Positions 7,889 to 14,733 of a stretch of DNA of 42,845 bases are shown piece after piece. Source of the stretch: JBOGZI01 sp050697275 (GTDB lineage: Bacteria > Actinomycetota > Thermoleophilia > Solirubrobacterales > 70-9). A program made the position numbers and the translations under genes. Numbering within the stretch: position 1 is the stretch's first letter; every line of letters starts with the position of its first letter. Location of the stretch: the NCBI GenBank assembly GCA_050697275.1, contig JBOGZI010000160.1, forward strand, positions 1-42,845, in the 5' to 3' direction. The notes below the pieces were generated by a model, which was not told where the DNA came from, made no database searches, and saw nothing but the letters and a program-made list of their open reading frames with translations.

Positions 7889-7914
7889 GTTTGGGCGCTA
7901 TTAGCCATGGGTAA
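7889..7914 (+). promoter_or_regulatory. Sigma-B/F-type promoter for the sigma-factor gene (autoregulation)
   Basis: GTTT (7889-7892), a 16-base spacer, and GGGTAA (7909-7914) match the sigma-B/F consensus on the plus strand, about 75 bases before the chosen start of the sigma gene. Because that gene encodes a factor of exactly this family, positive autoregulation is the simplest reading. Confidence 0.6.
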
Positions 7915-7989
7915 CTAAGTTGGCCAGTGCCGCAAAGCGCGGCAGAGACCGCAAGCGGGAGAAGCGAGGGCGGTTGTAGGGATGCGCAT

Positions 7990-8820
7990 ATGGATGCGCT
8001 GACGTTGAAGACGATGGACCAGTCCGCCTCGAGCTCAAACGAGAGCACCGGAGCCCCCTCCCCGGGACCGAACGAGCAGTTGGCGGGCGAGCGGCAGCTG
8101 CTGCGCCGCTTCGCCGAAGGGGGCTCGCCCCGGGTGCGCGAGGAGCTGGTCGAGCGCTTCATGCCGCTGGCGCGCCGGCTGGCCGCTCGCTACGCCGGCG
8201 GCGCCGAGCCCTTCGACGACCTGGTGCAGGTCGCCAGCGTGGGCCTGGTCAAGGCGATCGACCGCTTCGACCCGGAGCGCGGCACCGCCTTCTCGACCTT
8301 CGCCGTCCCGACCATCCTCGGCGAGCTGAAGCGCCACTTCCGCGACCGCGGCTGGTCGGTCCACGTCCCCCGCGACGTGCAGGAGAGGATCCTCAAGGTG
8401 GAGCGTGCGATCGCCGAGCTGCCCGCGCGGCTTGGCCACCCACCGACCGTGCAGGAGATCGCCAAGCGAGTGGAGGCCTCCGAGGAGGAGGTCCTGGAGG
8501 CGATGCACGCCGCGCAGGGCCATCACGCGATCTCGCTGGACGCCGCCTCGGCCTTCGCCGATGGCGAGGACCCGGCCCCGCTGGGCGAGCGGATCGGGGA
8601 GGAGGACCTGTCCTTCGACACGGTCGAGTACGGCGCAGCGATCGCGCCGGTGCTCGCCGACATCTCCGAGCGGGACCGCCGCGTGCTCCACCTTCGCTTC
8701 GTGGAGGACATGACACAGAGCGAGATCGCCGAGCGCGTCGGCGTCTCCCAGATGCACGTCTCCCGGATCCTCCGCGCCACGATCGAGCGGCTGCGGAACG
8801 AGGTTCCCGAGAACGAGTAG
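7990..8820 (+). CDS. sigF: RNA polymerase sigma factor, sigma-B/F/G family
   Basis: A 276-residue group 3 sigma-70 factor. Region 2 holds RFMPLARRLAARY and DDLVQVASVGLVKAIDRFDP, the core-binding and -10 recognition helices. FSTFAVPTILGELKRHFRD and WSVHVPRDVQE are typical of the SigB/SigF/SpoIIG group. Region 3 follows (LPARLGHPPTVQEIA), then region 4 with MTQSEIAERVGVSQMHVSRI, the -35 recognition helix-turn-helix. The ATG at 7990 follows AGGGATGCGCAT; a GTG at 7927 and an ATG at 8014 in the same frame are alternatives. The convergent downstream genes encode an RsbW-like kinase and an RsbV-like antagonist, the usual partner-switch pair for this class. It probably drives a stationary or stress regulon. 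Confidence 0.92.
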   Translation: MDALTLKTMDQSASSSNESTGAPSPGPNEQLAGERQLLRRFAEGGSPRVREELVERFMPLARRLAARYAGGAEPFDDLVQVASVGLVKAIDRFDPERGTAFSTFAVPTILGELKRHFRDRGWSVHVPRDVQERILKVERAIAELPARLGHPPTVQEIAKRVEASEEEVLEAMHAAQGHHAISLDAASAFADGEDPAPLGERIGEEDLSFDTVEYGAAIAPVLADISERDRRVLHLRFVEDMTQSEIAERVGVSQMHVSRILRATIERLRNEVPENE

Positions 8821-8835
8821 CGCCGCCGCCCCGGG

Positions 8836-9648
8836 TCAGCTGGCGACCTCGACGACGAGGAACTCGGCCTCCTCGCCCTCGGGGGTGCGCTCGCGGATCA
8901 CCTCCATCTTGCGCGCGAGCTTGCGCAGCGACCCGTGGCCGGGGATCTCCATCTCGGCGAGCAGCCGCTCGCCGGCTCCCTCGACCAGGGGGCCGACCCG
9001 CATGTCGAGCGTGCCGTCGCCATCCCGGATCGCGATCCCCAGCTTGCCCCCGGAGAAGTCGACCGCCTTGCCGGCGGAGACGGCATCGCCCAAGAGCACC
9101 GTGTCGGAGAGCCGGTCGACCGAGAGCTCCGCTCTGGCGGCCAGAGCGCGGATCACCCGGGCCAGCACCGGCCGCACCATCTCGCCCGGCGTGATCGCCA
9201 TCTCGAGATCGTCGCTGATCCTTTCCGGCGGGGACTCTCCGTTGTCGCTGCGCTCCCGCTCCGCGTAGGAGAAGCGCACGGTCGTCCGCGTCCCCTCGCC
9301 GGCCCCGCCCGAGATCTCGAAGCTGTCCGAGAGCGATGCGATCAGCGGCAGGCCAAGCCCGAGCGAGGCCTCTCCGGTGGGGTTGGGACGCGGCTCGAAC
9401 CCCTGGCCGTAGTCGCGGATCTCGATCTCCACCTCGTCCCCCTTCGGGGTCGCGGAGACCTCGAGCGGGCCGGCCGCGTCCCGGTAGGCGTGCAGCACGA
9501 CGTTGTTGGCGGCCTCGGTGACCACGGTCTTCAGGTCGGCGACCCTTCCTGGGGAGAGGCCGAGCGCCTCGCCGAGGCCCGCCACCGCCTGGCGGACGAC
9601 GAGCACGTTCTCGGCCCTGGCGGGGAGGGCCAGGCTGAATTCGGTCAT
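8836..9648 (-). CDS. rsbW: RsbW-like anti-sigma serine kinase with a second, degenerate domain
   Basis: The N-terminal 130 residues form a GHKL/HATPase_c domain: N-box EAANNVVLHAY near residue 46, G1 box DYGQGF near 79, and G2 box ASLGLGLPLI near 104. Such proteins hold a sigma factor inactive and phosphorylate an RsbV-type antagonist. Anti-sigma kinases are normally about 140-160 residues; this one has 270. After a charged linker (about 130-148) comes another alpha/beta segment, LAARAELSVDRLSDTVLLGD and later KLGIAIRDGDGTLDMRVG, which looks like a second copy lacking the N- and G-boxes. It overlaps the RsbV-like gene by 4 bp (ATGA) and faces the sigma gene, 15 bp away. Confidence 0.85.
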   Translation of the reverse strand: MTEFSLALPARAENVLVVRQAVAGLGEALGLSPGRVADLKTVVTEAANNVVLHAYRDAAGPLEVSATPKGDEVEIEIRDYGQGFEPRPNPTGEASLGLGLPLIASLSDSFEISGGAGEGTRTTVRFSYAERERSDNGESPPERISDDLEMAITPGEMVRPVLARVIRALAARAELSVDRLSDTVLLGDAVSAGKAVDFSGGKLGIAIRDGDGTLDMRVGPLVEGAGERLLAEMEIPGHGSLRKLARKMEVIRERTPEGEEAEFLVVEVAS

Positions 9649-10013
9649 GACGGGCCGGTTCCCGTCCCGTTGGTGACCGCTGCGACGGCCTCGTCGTGGA
9701 CCTCGTAGACGGGCAGGGCGGCCTTCAGCCCCGTCACCTCGAGCACCCTGTGGACCGCCTCAGCGCCACCGGAGTTGACCACCGCGAGCCGCTCGGCCCC
9801 GACGCGGCGCCTCGCGTCGAGGATCGCGCCGAGGATCGAGGAGTCGATGAAGGTGGCCGGGGAAAGATCGACGACGATCGGGGCGCCCTCCCCGATCAGC
9901 TCCTTGAGACGCCTCCCTAACCCAGGCGCCGTGCTGAGGTCGTGCTCGCCGGTGATCATCAGCACTGCCACTCCCGCGTCCGTTCGCTCGAGCGCGATCT
10001 CCCCAGTGCGCAC
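9645..10013 (-). CDS. rsbV: STAS-domain anti-sigma factor antagonist (RsbV-like)
   Basis: A 122-residue single STAS domain. VAVLMITGEHDLSTAP is the first strand-loop, and IVVDLSPATFIDSSILGAIL contains the conserved phosphorylation loop with adjacent S58 and S59. In the partner switch, the dephosphorylated form binds RsbW and frees the sigma factor. The start is GTG at 10011-10013; TAGTTT lies exactly six bases upstream with no Shine-Dalgarno, which suggests leaderless transcription. It is translationally coupled to the rsbW gene that follows. Confidence 0.9.
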   Translation of the reverse strand: MRTGEIALERTDAGVAVLMITGEHDLSTAPGLGRRLKELIGEGAPIVVDLSPATFIDSSILGAILDARRRVGAERLAVVNSGGAEAVHRVLEVTGLKAALPVYEVHDEAVAAVTNGTGTGPS

Positions 10014-10019
10014 AACCCG

Positions 10020-10025
10020 AAACTA
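10020..10025 (-). promoter_or_regulatory. -10 element of a leaderless rsbV promoter
   Basis: TAGTTT on the minus strand, then six bases (CGGGTT), then the GTG start. The transcript would begin at or next to the start codon. A GGTTT further upstream (16 bases before AGGTAG) could instead make this a sigma-B/F-dependent promoter; the two readings overlap. Confidence 0.5.
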
Positions 10026-10042
10026 CCTTGAACCGTTAATGC

Positions 10043-10171
10043 TCAAACCTCCGGCGCGGGAGGCAGCGACGCCGGCTCGGGACGCCGGGCGGCCATTCGC
10101 TCCGCGCGGCGCTGCTGCCAGCGCACCAGGGCGATCGCCAGCACGGTGACCGCGAAGAGCATCGTCGCCAC
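10043..10171 (-). CDS. Small single-pass membrane protein, 42 residues
   Basis: GTG at 10169-10171 (or ATG at 10160-10162) to TGA at 10043-10045. The product has one hydrophobic helix, MLFAVTVLAIALVRW, followed by a basic stretch QQRRAERMAARRPE and a Pro/Ala-rich tail, the usual form of a tiny N-out/C-in membrane protein. It lies 29 bp upstream of rsbV on the same strand. A longer overlapping frame on this strand has no protein-like character. Function unknown. Confidence 0.45.
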   Translation of the reverse strand: MATMLFAVTVLAIALVRWQQRRAERMAARRPEPASLPPAPEV

Positions 10172-10282
10172 TTGTCGAATCAGGCGCCCGTCGCTTCTCA
10201 GGTTCGGCGACCTTCAGCAGCGAGAGTATGGAACGAAGCAGGCCCGCGGCAAGGGGCGGATGCCAAAAAAGCCGACTCGCTC

Positions 10283-10301
10283 CTTGTACGATCGGTACAA
10301 G
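10283..10301. promoter_or_regulatory. Perfect dyad, candidate operator of the aminotransferase operon
   Basis: CTTGTAC-GATCG-GTACAAG has perfect 7-bp arms. It lies in the 267-bp gap before the aminotransferase gene, 138 bases before its ATG. The size and symmetry fit a dimeric repressor such as a TetR- or GntR-family protein. The PucR-type regulator encoded in the operon is another possible ligand. Nothing else gene-like was seen in 10172-10438. Confidence 0.45.
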
Positions 10302-10438
10302 CCGATCTCCAAAGCTTGACCTAAACCTCGCTTGCGGAGAGCGCCATGCATCTCTACGTTTGTTCAACCTGTCGAAGCGAGTCGCCGCGCCGCGCCCGCC
10401 CCGCGCGGGGGCGCAGAAAGAGGAGGAGGTAGGAGGAG

Positions 10439-11836
10439 ATGGCAGCGAGCCCTCAGACGGAGGCCCCGGCGGCCGTCGCCAACCGCGAGGAGCTGCAGGA
10501 GCTCGCCCGCCGCCACCTCTGGATGCACTTCACCCGGATGGGCTCCTTCGGGCCCGAGGTCAAGGTGCCGGTCATCGCCCGGGCCGAGGGCTGCTACGTC
10601 TGGGATGCCGATGGGAACCGCTTGCTCGACGGGCTCTCCGGCCTGTTCTGCGTCAACGTCGGCCACGGCCGTCCGGAGCTTGCGGATGCCGCGGCCACCC
10701 AGGGCCGTGAGCTCGACTACTTCCCACTCTGGAGCTACGCGCACCCGCGCGCGATCGAGCTGGCGGCGCGGATCGCCGGCCTGACGCCGGACGACCTCAA
10801 CCGAGTCTTCTTCACCTCGGGTGGATCGGAGGCGGTGGAGTCCGCGCTGAAGCTGGCGCGCAACTACCACCGCGTGACCGGCAACGGGGCCAAGCACAAG
10901 CTGATCGCCCGGGAGCTCGCCTACCACGGGACCTCGCTCGGGGCGCTCTCCGCCACCGGCATCCCGGCGCTCCGCTCGCAGTTCGAGCCCCACGTCCCGG
11001 GCGGCTGCCACGTGCCCAACACCGACAGCTACCGCTGGCCACCGGACCGCGACCCGCTCTGGGCAGCGGACAAGATCGAGGAGCGCATCCTCTTCGAGGG
11101 GCCGGAGACGGTCGCCGCCGTGATCCTGGAGCCGCTCCAGAACGCCGGCGGCTGCATCCCGCCGCAGGAGGGGTACTTCCAGCGGGTGCGGGAGATCTGC
11201 GACCGGCACAACGTGCTGCTGATCTCCGACGAGGTGATCTGCTCCTGGGGACGGCTCGGCCACTACTGGGGCTGCGAGCGCTACGACTACCTCCCCGACA
11301 TCATCACCACGGCGAAGGCGATGGCCGGCGCCTTCATCCCGATGGGGGCGATGATCGTCTCCGACCGGGTCTACGAGCCCTTCGCGGAGGGCAAGGCGAT
11401 GTTCGCCCACGGATTCACCTTCGCCGCGCATCCGGTCGCCTGTGCGGTGGCGATGGCGAACATCGACATCTTCGAGCGCGAGGACCTGAACGGGCACGTG
11501 CGCGACAAGCAGGGCGAGTTCCGGGCGGCGCTGGAGGGGCTTTACGACATTCCGATCGTCGGCGACGTACGGGGCGATGGCTACTTCCACGCGATCGAGC
11601 TGGTCAAGGACAAGGAGACCAGGGAGACCTTCAACGAGGAGGAATCCGAGGACCTGCTGCGGGGCTTCCTCTCAGGAGAGCTCTATCGCCGCGGGCTGAT
11701 CTGCCGCGCCGACGACCGCGGCGACCCGGTCGTCCAGCTCGCCCCGCCGCTGATCGCCGACACTGAGCAGTTCGAGGAGATCGTGTCGGTGCTGCGCCCT
11801 GTGCTCGAGGAGGCTTCGCAGCGCGTCGGGATCTAG
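10439..11836 (+). CDS. Class III omega-aminotransferase (putrescine/omega-amino acid:pyruvate type)
   Basis: A 465-residue PLP-dependent class III aminotransferase. YVWDADGNRLLDGLSGLFCV is the family's N-terminal signature, FFTSGGSEAVESALKLAR binds the PLP phosphate, LLISDEVICSWGR carries the ring-stacking Asp, and K293 in ITTAKAMAGAFIPMGA is the Schiff-base lysine. Its layout resembles SpuC-like and Rv3329-like enzymes. The ATG follows a very strong AGGAGGAGGTAGGAGG. Downstream genes encode alanine dehydrogenase and a gamma-aminobutyraldehyde dehydrogenase, so a likely reaction is putrescine + pyruvate to 4-aminobutanal + alanine; beta-alanine or GABA as amino donor are alternatives. PucR follows after 3 bases. 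Confidence 0.87.
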   Translation: MAASPQTEAPAAVANREELQELARRHLWMHFTRMGSFGPEVKVPVIARAEGCYVWDADGNRLLDGLSGLFCVNVGHGRPELADAAATQGRELDYFPLWSYAHPRAIELAARIAGLTPDDLNRVFFTSGGSEAVESALKLARNYHRVTGNGAKHKLIARELAYHGTSLGALSATGIPALRSQFEPHVPGGCHVPNTDSYRWPPDRDPLWAADKIEERILFEGPETVAAVILEPLQNAGGCIPPQEGYFQRVREICDRHNVLLISDEVICSWGRLGHYWGCERYDYLPDIITTAKAMAGAFIPMGAMIVSDRVYEPFAEGKAMFAHGFTFAAHPVACAVAMANIDIFEREDLNGHVRDKQGEFRAALEGLYDIPIVGDVRGDGYFHAIELVKDKETRETFNEEESEDLLRGFLSGELYRRGLICRADDRGDPVVQLAPPLIADTEQFEEIVSVLRPVLEEASQRVGI

Positions 11837-11839
11837 GGC

Positions 11840-13390
11840 ATGCTCACGGTTGAGAGCCTCACGTCGGAGCTGGGCCTCGAGATCGCGGCCGGCACCGACG
11901 CGGCCGGCGAGCGCGAGATCCGCTGGGTGCACATCTCCGAGCTCCTCGATCCGACTCCCTGGCTCTCCGGCGGCGAGCTGCTCCTGACCACCGGGATCGC
12001 GCTCGACACGCCCGGACGCCAGCGGAAGTTCATCCGCCTGCTGGCCGACAGCGCGCTGGCGGGACTCGGTCTCGGCACCGGCTTCGACCATCCCGAGCTG
12101 CCCGAGCCGCTGCTGACCGAGGCGGAGAGGGTCGGCTTTCCGCTGTTCGAGGTTCCCTACGAGAAACCGTTCATCGCGATCACCGAGGCGGCCGCGAACC
12201 GGCTCGTCAACGAGCAGTACGACGTGCTCGCCCGCGGCCTCGCCGTCAACGAGCGCCTCGAGAGGCTCGTCCTTAAGGGGGGAGGACTGCAGAAGATCGC
12301 CGCCGAGATCGCGACCGCGATCGGCGGCAGCTCGGTGGTGCTCGGCGCCGCGGGGGAGGCGTTGGCCCACGGCGGCCGGCGCCTCTCCGCCGAGGTCCTG
12401 AACGCGGCGGCGTCCGAGGTCGGATCGCGCGGAGCCCGAGCGGTGCCGTTCGTGCCCGTCCCGGCCCAGCTCGGGGGGCGGGCCCTGGCTCATCCGGTCG
12501 CCCCGCGGGGAGGGCCCGCGGAGGCCTGGCTGGTCGTCGTGCGCCGCGGCGCCGAGCTGGGCGACTTCGAGCGGCTCTGCGTGCAGCAGGCGGCGATCGT
12601 CGTCGCCCTCGAGCTGATGCGCGAGCGGGTGGCGCGTGAGACCGAGCGCCGCCTCTCCGGCGAGGTGCTGGCGGCGACCCTCTCCGGCCGGCTGGCGGCG
12701 GCCGACGTCCGCGACCGCCTGGCGCCCTTCGGGATCGGGGACCGCGCCGCAGTCCTCGCCTTCGAGCTGGCCGACCCGGCGGCCGCGGAGAGCACGCTGG
12801 AGCTGCACCTCTCAGGGGACGGGCGCTCCGCCCTGGTCGCCCCCCACCCGGCGGGGCGCCGCGAGTTGCTCTGCGCGGTGGCCGACGTCGGGGACGAGGA
12901 TCCGATCGAGCTGGCGGCGGGAGCCCGCCGGGCGATCGAGTCAGCCCACGGCCCGACGCGGGCGGCGACCAGTCGCGCGCTTCCGATCGAGCGCCTCCGC
13001 CACGCCTTCCACGAAGCCCGCTGCGCGCTGGAGGCGACCGGCTTCGCGAACGGGTCGACGCCGGAGGTCTCCTCCCACCGTGACCTGGGAGCGTTCACGC
13101 TGCTGCTCTCGGTGCAGGACGACGAGGCGCTTCGCCTCTACTGCGACAGCGTTCTCGGACCGATCGAGGAGTCCGACCAGCGCTACGCCCCCGAGCTGCT
13201 CCGCTCGCTCGAGGCCTATATCGATCGGAACGGGCACTGGGAGCGGGCCGCCGGCGACTGCTACTGCCACCGGCACACCCTGCGCTACCGGATCAAGCGG
13301 GTCGAGGAGCTCACCGGGCGCGACCTGAGCCGCGCGAACGACCGCGTCGAGCTGTGGCTGGCGCTGCGGGCCCGGGAGCTGATCGCGTGA
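11840..13390 (+). CDS. PucR-family transcriptional regulator
   Basis: A 516-residue regulator with three parts: an N-terminal PucR domain (LTVESLTSELGLEIAAGTDA, WLSGGELLLTTG), a central GGDEF-like/CdaR region, and a C-terminal HTH_30 domain, LRSLEAYIDRNGHWERAAG followed by CHRHTLRYRIKRVEELTGRD. This family usually activates catabolism of purines, GABA, proline or similar nitrogen compounds in response to the substrate. The gene starts 3 bases after the aminotransferase stop and is therefore co-transcribed. The likely target is its own operon. The effector is unknown; an amine or its aldehyde would fit the neighbours. Confidence 0.9.
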   Translation: MLTVESLTSELGLEIAAGTDAAGEREIRWVHISELLDPTPWLSGGELLLTTGIALDTPGRQRKFIRLLADSALAGLGLGTGFDHPELPEPLLTEAERVGFPLFEVPYEKPFIAITEAAANRLVNEQYDVLARGLAVNERLERLVLKGGGLQKIAAEIATAIGGSSVVLGAAGEALAHGGRRLSAEVLNAAASEVGSRGARAVPFVPVPAQLGGRALAHPVAPRGGPAEAWLVVVRRGAELGDFERLCVQQAAIVVALELMRERVARETERRLSGEVLAATLSGRLAAADVRDRLAPFGIGDRAAVLAFELADPAAAESTLELHLSGDGRSALVAPHPAGRRELLCAVADVGDEDPIELAAGARRAIESAHGPTRAATSRALPIERLRHAFHEARCALEATGFANGSTPEVSSHRDLGAFTLLLSVQDDEALRLYCDSVLGPIEESDQRYAPELLRSLEAYIDRNGHWERAAGDCYCHRHTLRYRIKRVEELTGRDLSRANDRVELWLALRARELIA

Positions 13391-13536
13391 GAAGCGAAGC
13401 GGAGCGGGGTAGCCCGATGAGAGACGCTCAACGCAGAGCCGCCCCCGGAAGCGAAGCCGAGCGGGGTAGCCCGATGAGAGACGCTCAACGCAGAGCCGCC
13501 CCCGGAAGCGAAGCTGAGGAGGCGGCGTCCTCATGA
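13387..13536 (+). CDS. Repeat-made 49-codon ORF bridging pucR and ald
   Basis: GTG at 13387 overlaps the pucR stop (GTGA) and the TGA at 13534-13536 overlaps the ald start (ATGA), so this frame is coupled at both ends. The product consists almost entirely of two copies of a 19-residue unit, SEAERGSPMRDAQRRAAPG, plus a truncated third copy. The DNA unit is 57 bp, a multiple of three with no stop in this frame. It resembles no known protein. Either it is a translated spacer that couples the flanking genes, or an inserted repeat that happens to preserve frame. Translation is unproven. Confidence 0.4.
   Translation: MRSEAERGSPMRDAQRRAAPGSEAERGSPMRDAQRRAAPGSEAEEAASS
13391..13520 (+). repeat. 57-bp direct tandem repeat, two full copies plus a partial
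   Basis: Copy 1 is 13391-13447, copy 2 is 13448-13504, and a partial copy runs 13505-13520 and merges into the ald ribosome-binding site (GAGGAGG). The two full copies differ by about one base (GAAGCGGAGC against GAAGCCGAGC). Such near-identity points to recent duplication. No other copy was noticed in this window. Confidence 0.9.
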
Positions 13537-14705
13537 ATGTGGGCGTCCCGACCGAGATCAAGGAGGACGAGTACCGGGTCGCGCTCACGCCGGCGGGGGC
13601 CCGGGAGCTCGCCGAGCACGGCCACGAGGTCCTGATCCAGGGGGGCGCCGGCGAGGGGAGCGCCCTGGCCGACGAGGCCTACGAGGCGCAGGGCGCGCGG
13701 ATCGTCCCCGACGCCGCGGCCGTCTTCGAGCAGGCCGAGATGATCCTCAAGGTCAAGGAGCCGCAGCCCCCCGAGCTGGAGCTGCTGAGGGCCGAGCAGG
13801 CCCTGTTCACCTACCTGCACCTCGCCCCGGCTCCGGAGCTGACCCGCGGGCTGCAGGCGAGCGGCGCGACCTGCGTCGCCTACGAGACGGTCGAGGACGC
13901 GGACGGCAGGCTTCCCCTGCTGGCACCGATGAGCGAGATCGCGGGGAAGATCGCCACCCAGGCCGGCGCCTTCTTCCTCGAGAAGCCGCTCGGGGGGCGC
14001 GGGATCCTGCTCGGCGGCGTCCCCGGCGTGGCGGCGGCAAACGTGATGGTCATCGGCGGGGGCGCGGTCGGCATGAACGCCGCCTTCATTGCGATCGGGA
14101 TGGAGGCGGACGTCTTCATCTACGACGTCTCGATCGATCGGCTGCGCGGGCTCGACATCGCCCTCGGAGGGCGCTGCTCGACGGTCCACTCCTCGACGCT
14201 TGCGATCGAGGAGATGCTGCCGCGGGCCGATCTCGTGATCGGCGCCGTGCTCGTCCACGGGGCGCGCGCGCCCAAGGTGGTCCGCCGCGAGCAGCTCAAG
14301 CTGATGAAGCGGCATGCGGTCCTGGTCGACGTCGCGATCGACCAGGGGGGTTGCTTCGAGACCTCGCGACCGACCACTCACCGGGACCCGACCTTCGAGC
14401 TCGACGGCATCACCCACTACTGCGTCGCCAACATGCCGGGGGCCGTCCCGATCACCTCGACCTTCGCCCTCACCAACGCCACGCTCCCCTATGTGCTGGC
14501 GCTGGCCGACCATGGTGTCGCGGACGCGGCCCGCCGGGATCCCGGTCTCGCCCTCGGTGTCAACGTCGCCGGCGGCAAGGTCACGCATCCGGCCGTCGCG
14601 GAGGCGGTGGGCGAGGAGTATGTGCCGGTCGAGCAGGTGCTCGGCCCCGGACCGGATGGCGCCGTTGACGGCAGGGCGGCCGCGCGGGCGGCGCGGAAGA
14701 CTTAG
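13533..14705 (+). CDS. ald: Alanine dehydrogenase
   Basis: A 390-residue L-alanine dehydrogenase (alanine + NAD+ + water to pyruvate + ammonium + NADH). The catalytic residues match canonical numbering exactly: R15, K75 in KVKEP, H96 in YLHLAPAP and D270 in DVAIDQGG. The Rossmann motif is VMVIGGGAVGMNAA at about 172-185. The C-terminus is about 20 residues longer than usual and Ala/Arg-rich. In this operon it would regenerate pyruvate from the alanine made by the aminotransferase and release ammonium. The ATG has GAGGAGG upstream, donated by the last partial 57-bp repeat. Confidence 0.95.
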   Translation: MNVGVPTEIKEDEYRVALTPAGARELAEHGHEVLIQGGAGEGSALADEAYEAQGARIVPDAAAVFEQAEMILKVKEPQPPELELLRAEQALFTYLHLAPAPELTRGLQASGATCVAYETVEDADGRLPLLAPMSEIAGKIATQAGAFFLEKPLGGRGILLGGVPGVAAANVMVIGGGAVGMNAAFIAIGMEADVFIYDVSIDRLRGLDIALGGRCSTVHSSTLAIEEMLPRADLVIGAVLVHGARAPKVVRREQLKLMKRHAVLVDVAIDQGGCFETSRPTTHRDPTFELDGITHYCVANMPGAVPITSTFALTNATLPYVLALADHGVADAARRDPGLALGVNVAGGKVTHPAVAEAVGEEYVPVEQVLGPGPDGAVDGRAAARAARKT

Positions 14706-14733
14706 AGATACGGAAGGAGGAGGAGGACGACGG

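Noticed and set aside
10023..10367. A 114-codon minus-strand frame before rsbV
   Set aside because: Low-complexity Arg/Ala/Ser translation without a ribosome-binding site; the overlapping 42-codon frame with a membrane helix is more credible.
13391..13520. CRISPR array
   Set aside because: Only two full repeats directly abutting with no spacers; it is a plain tandem repeat.
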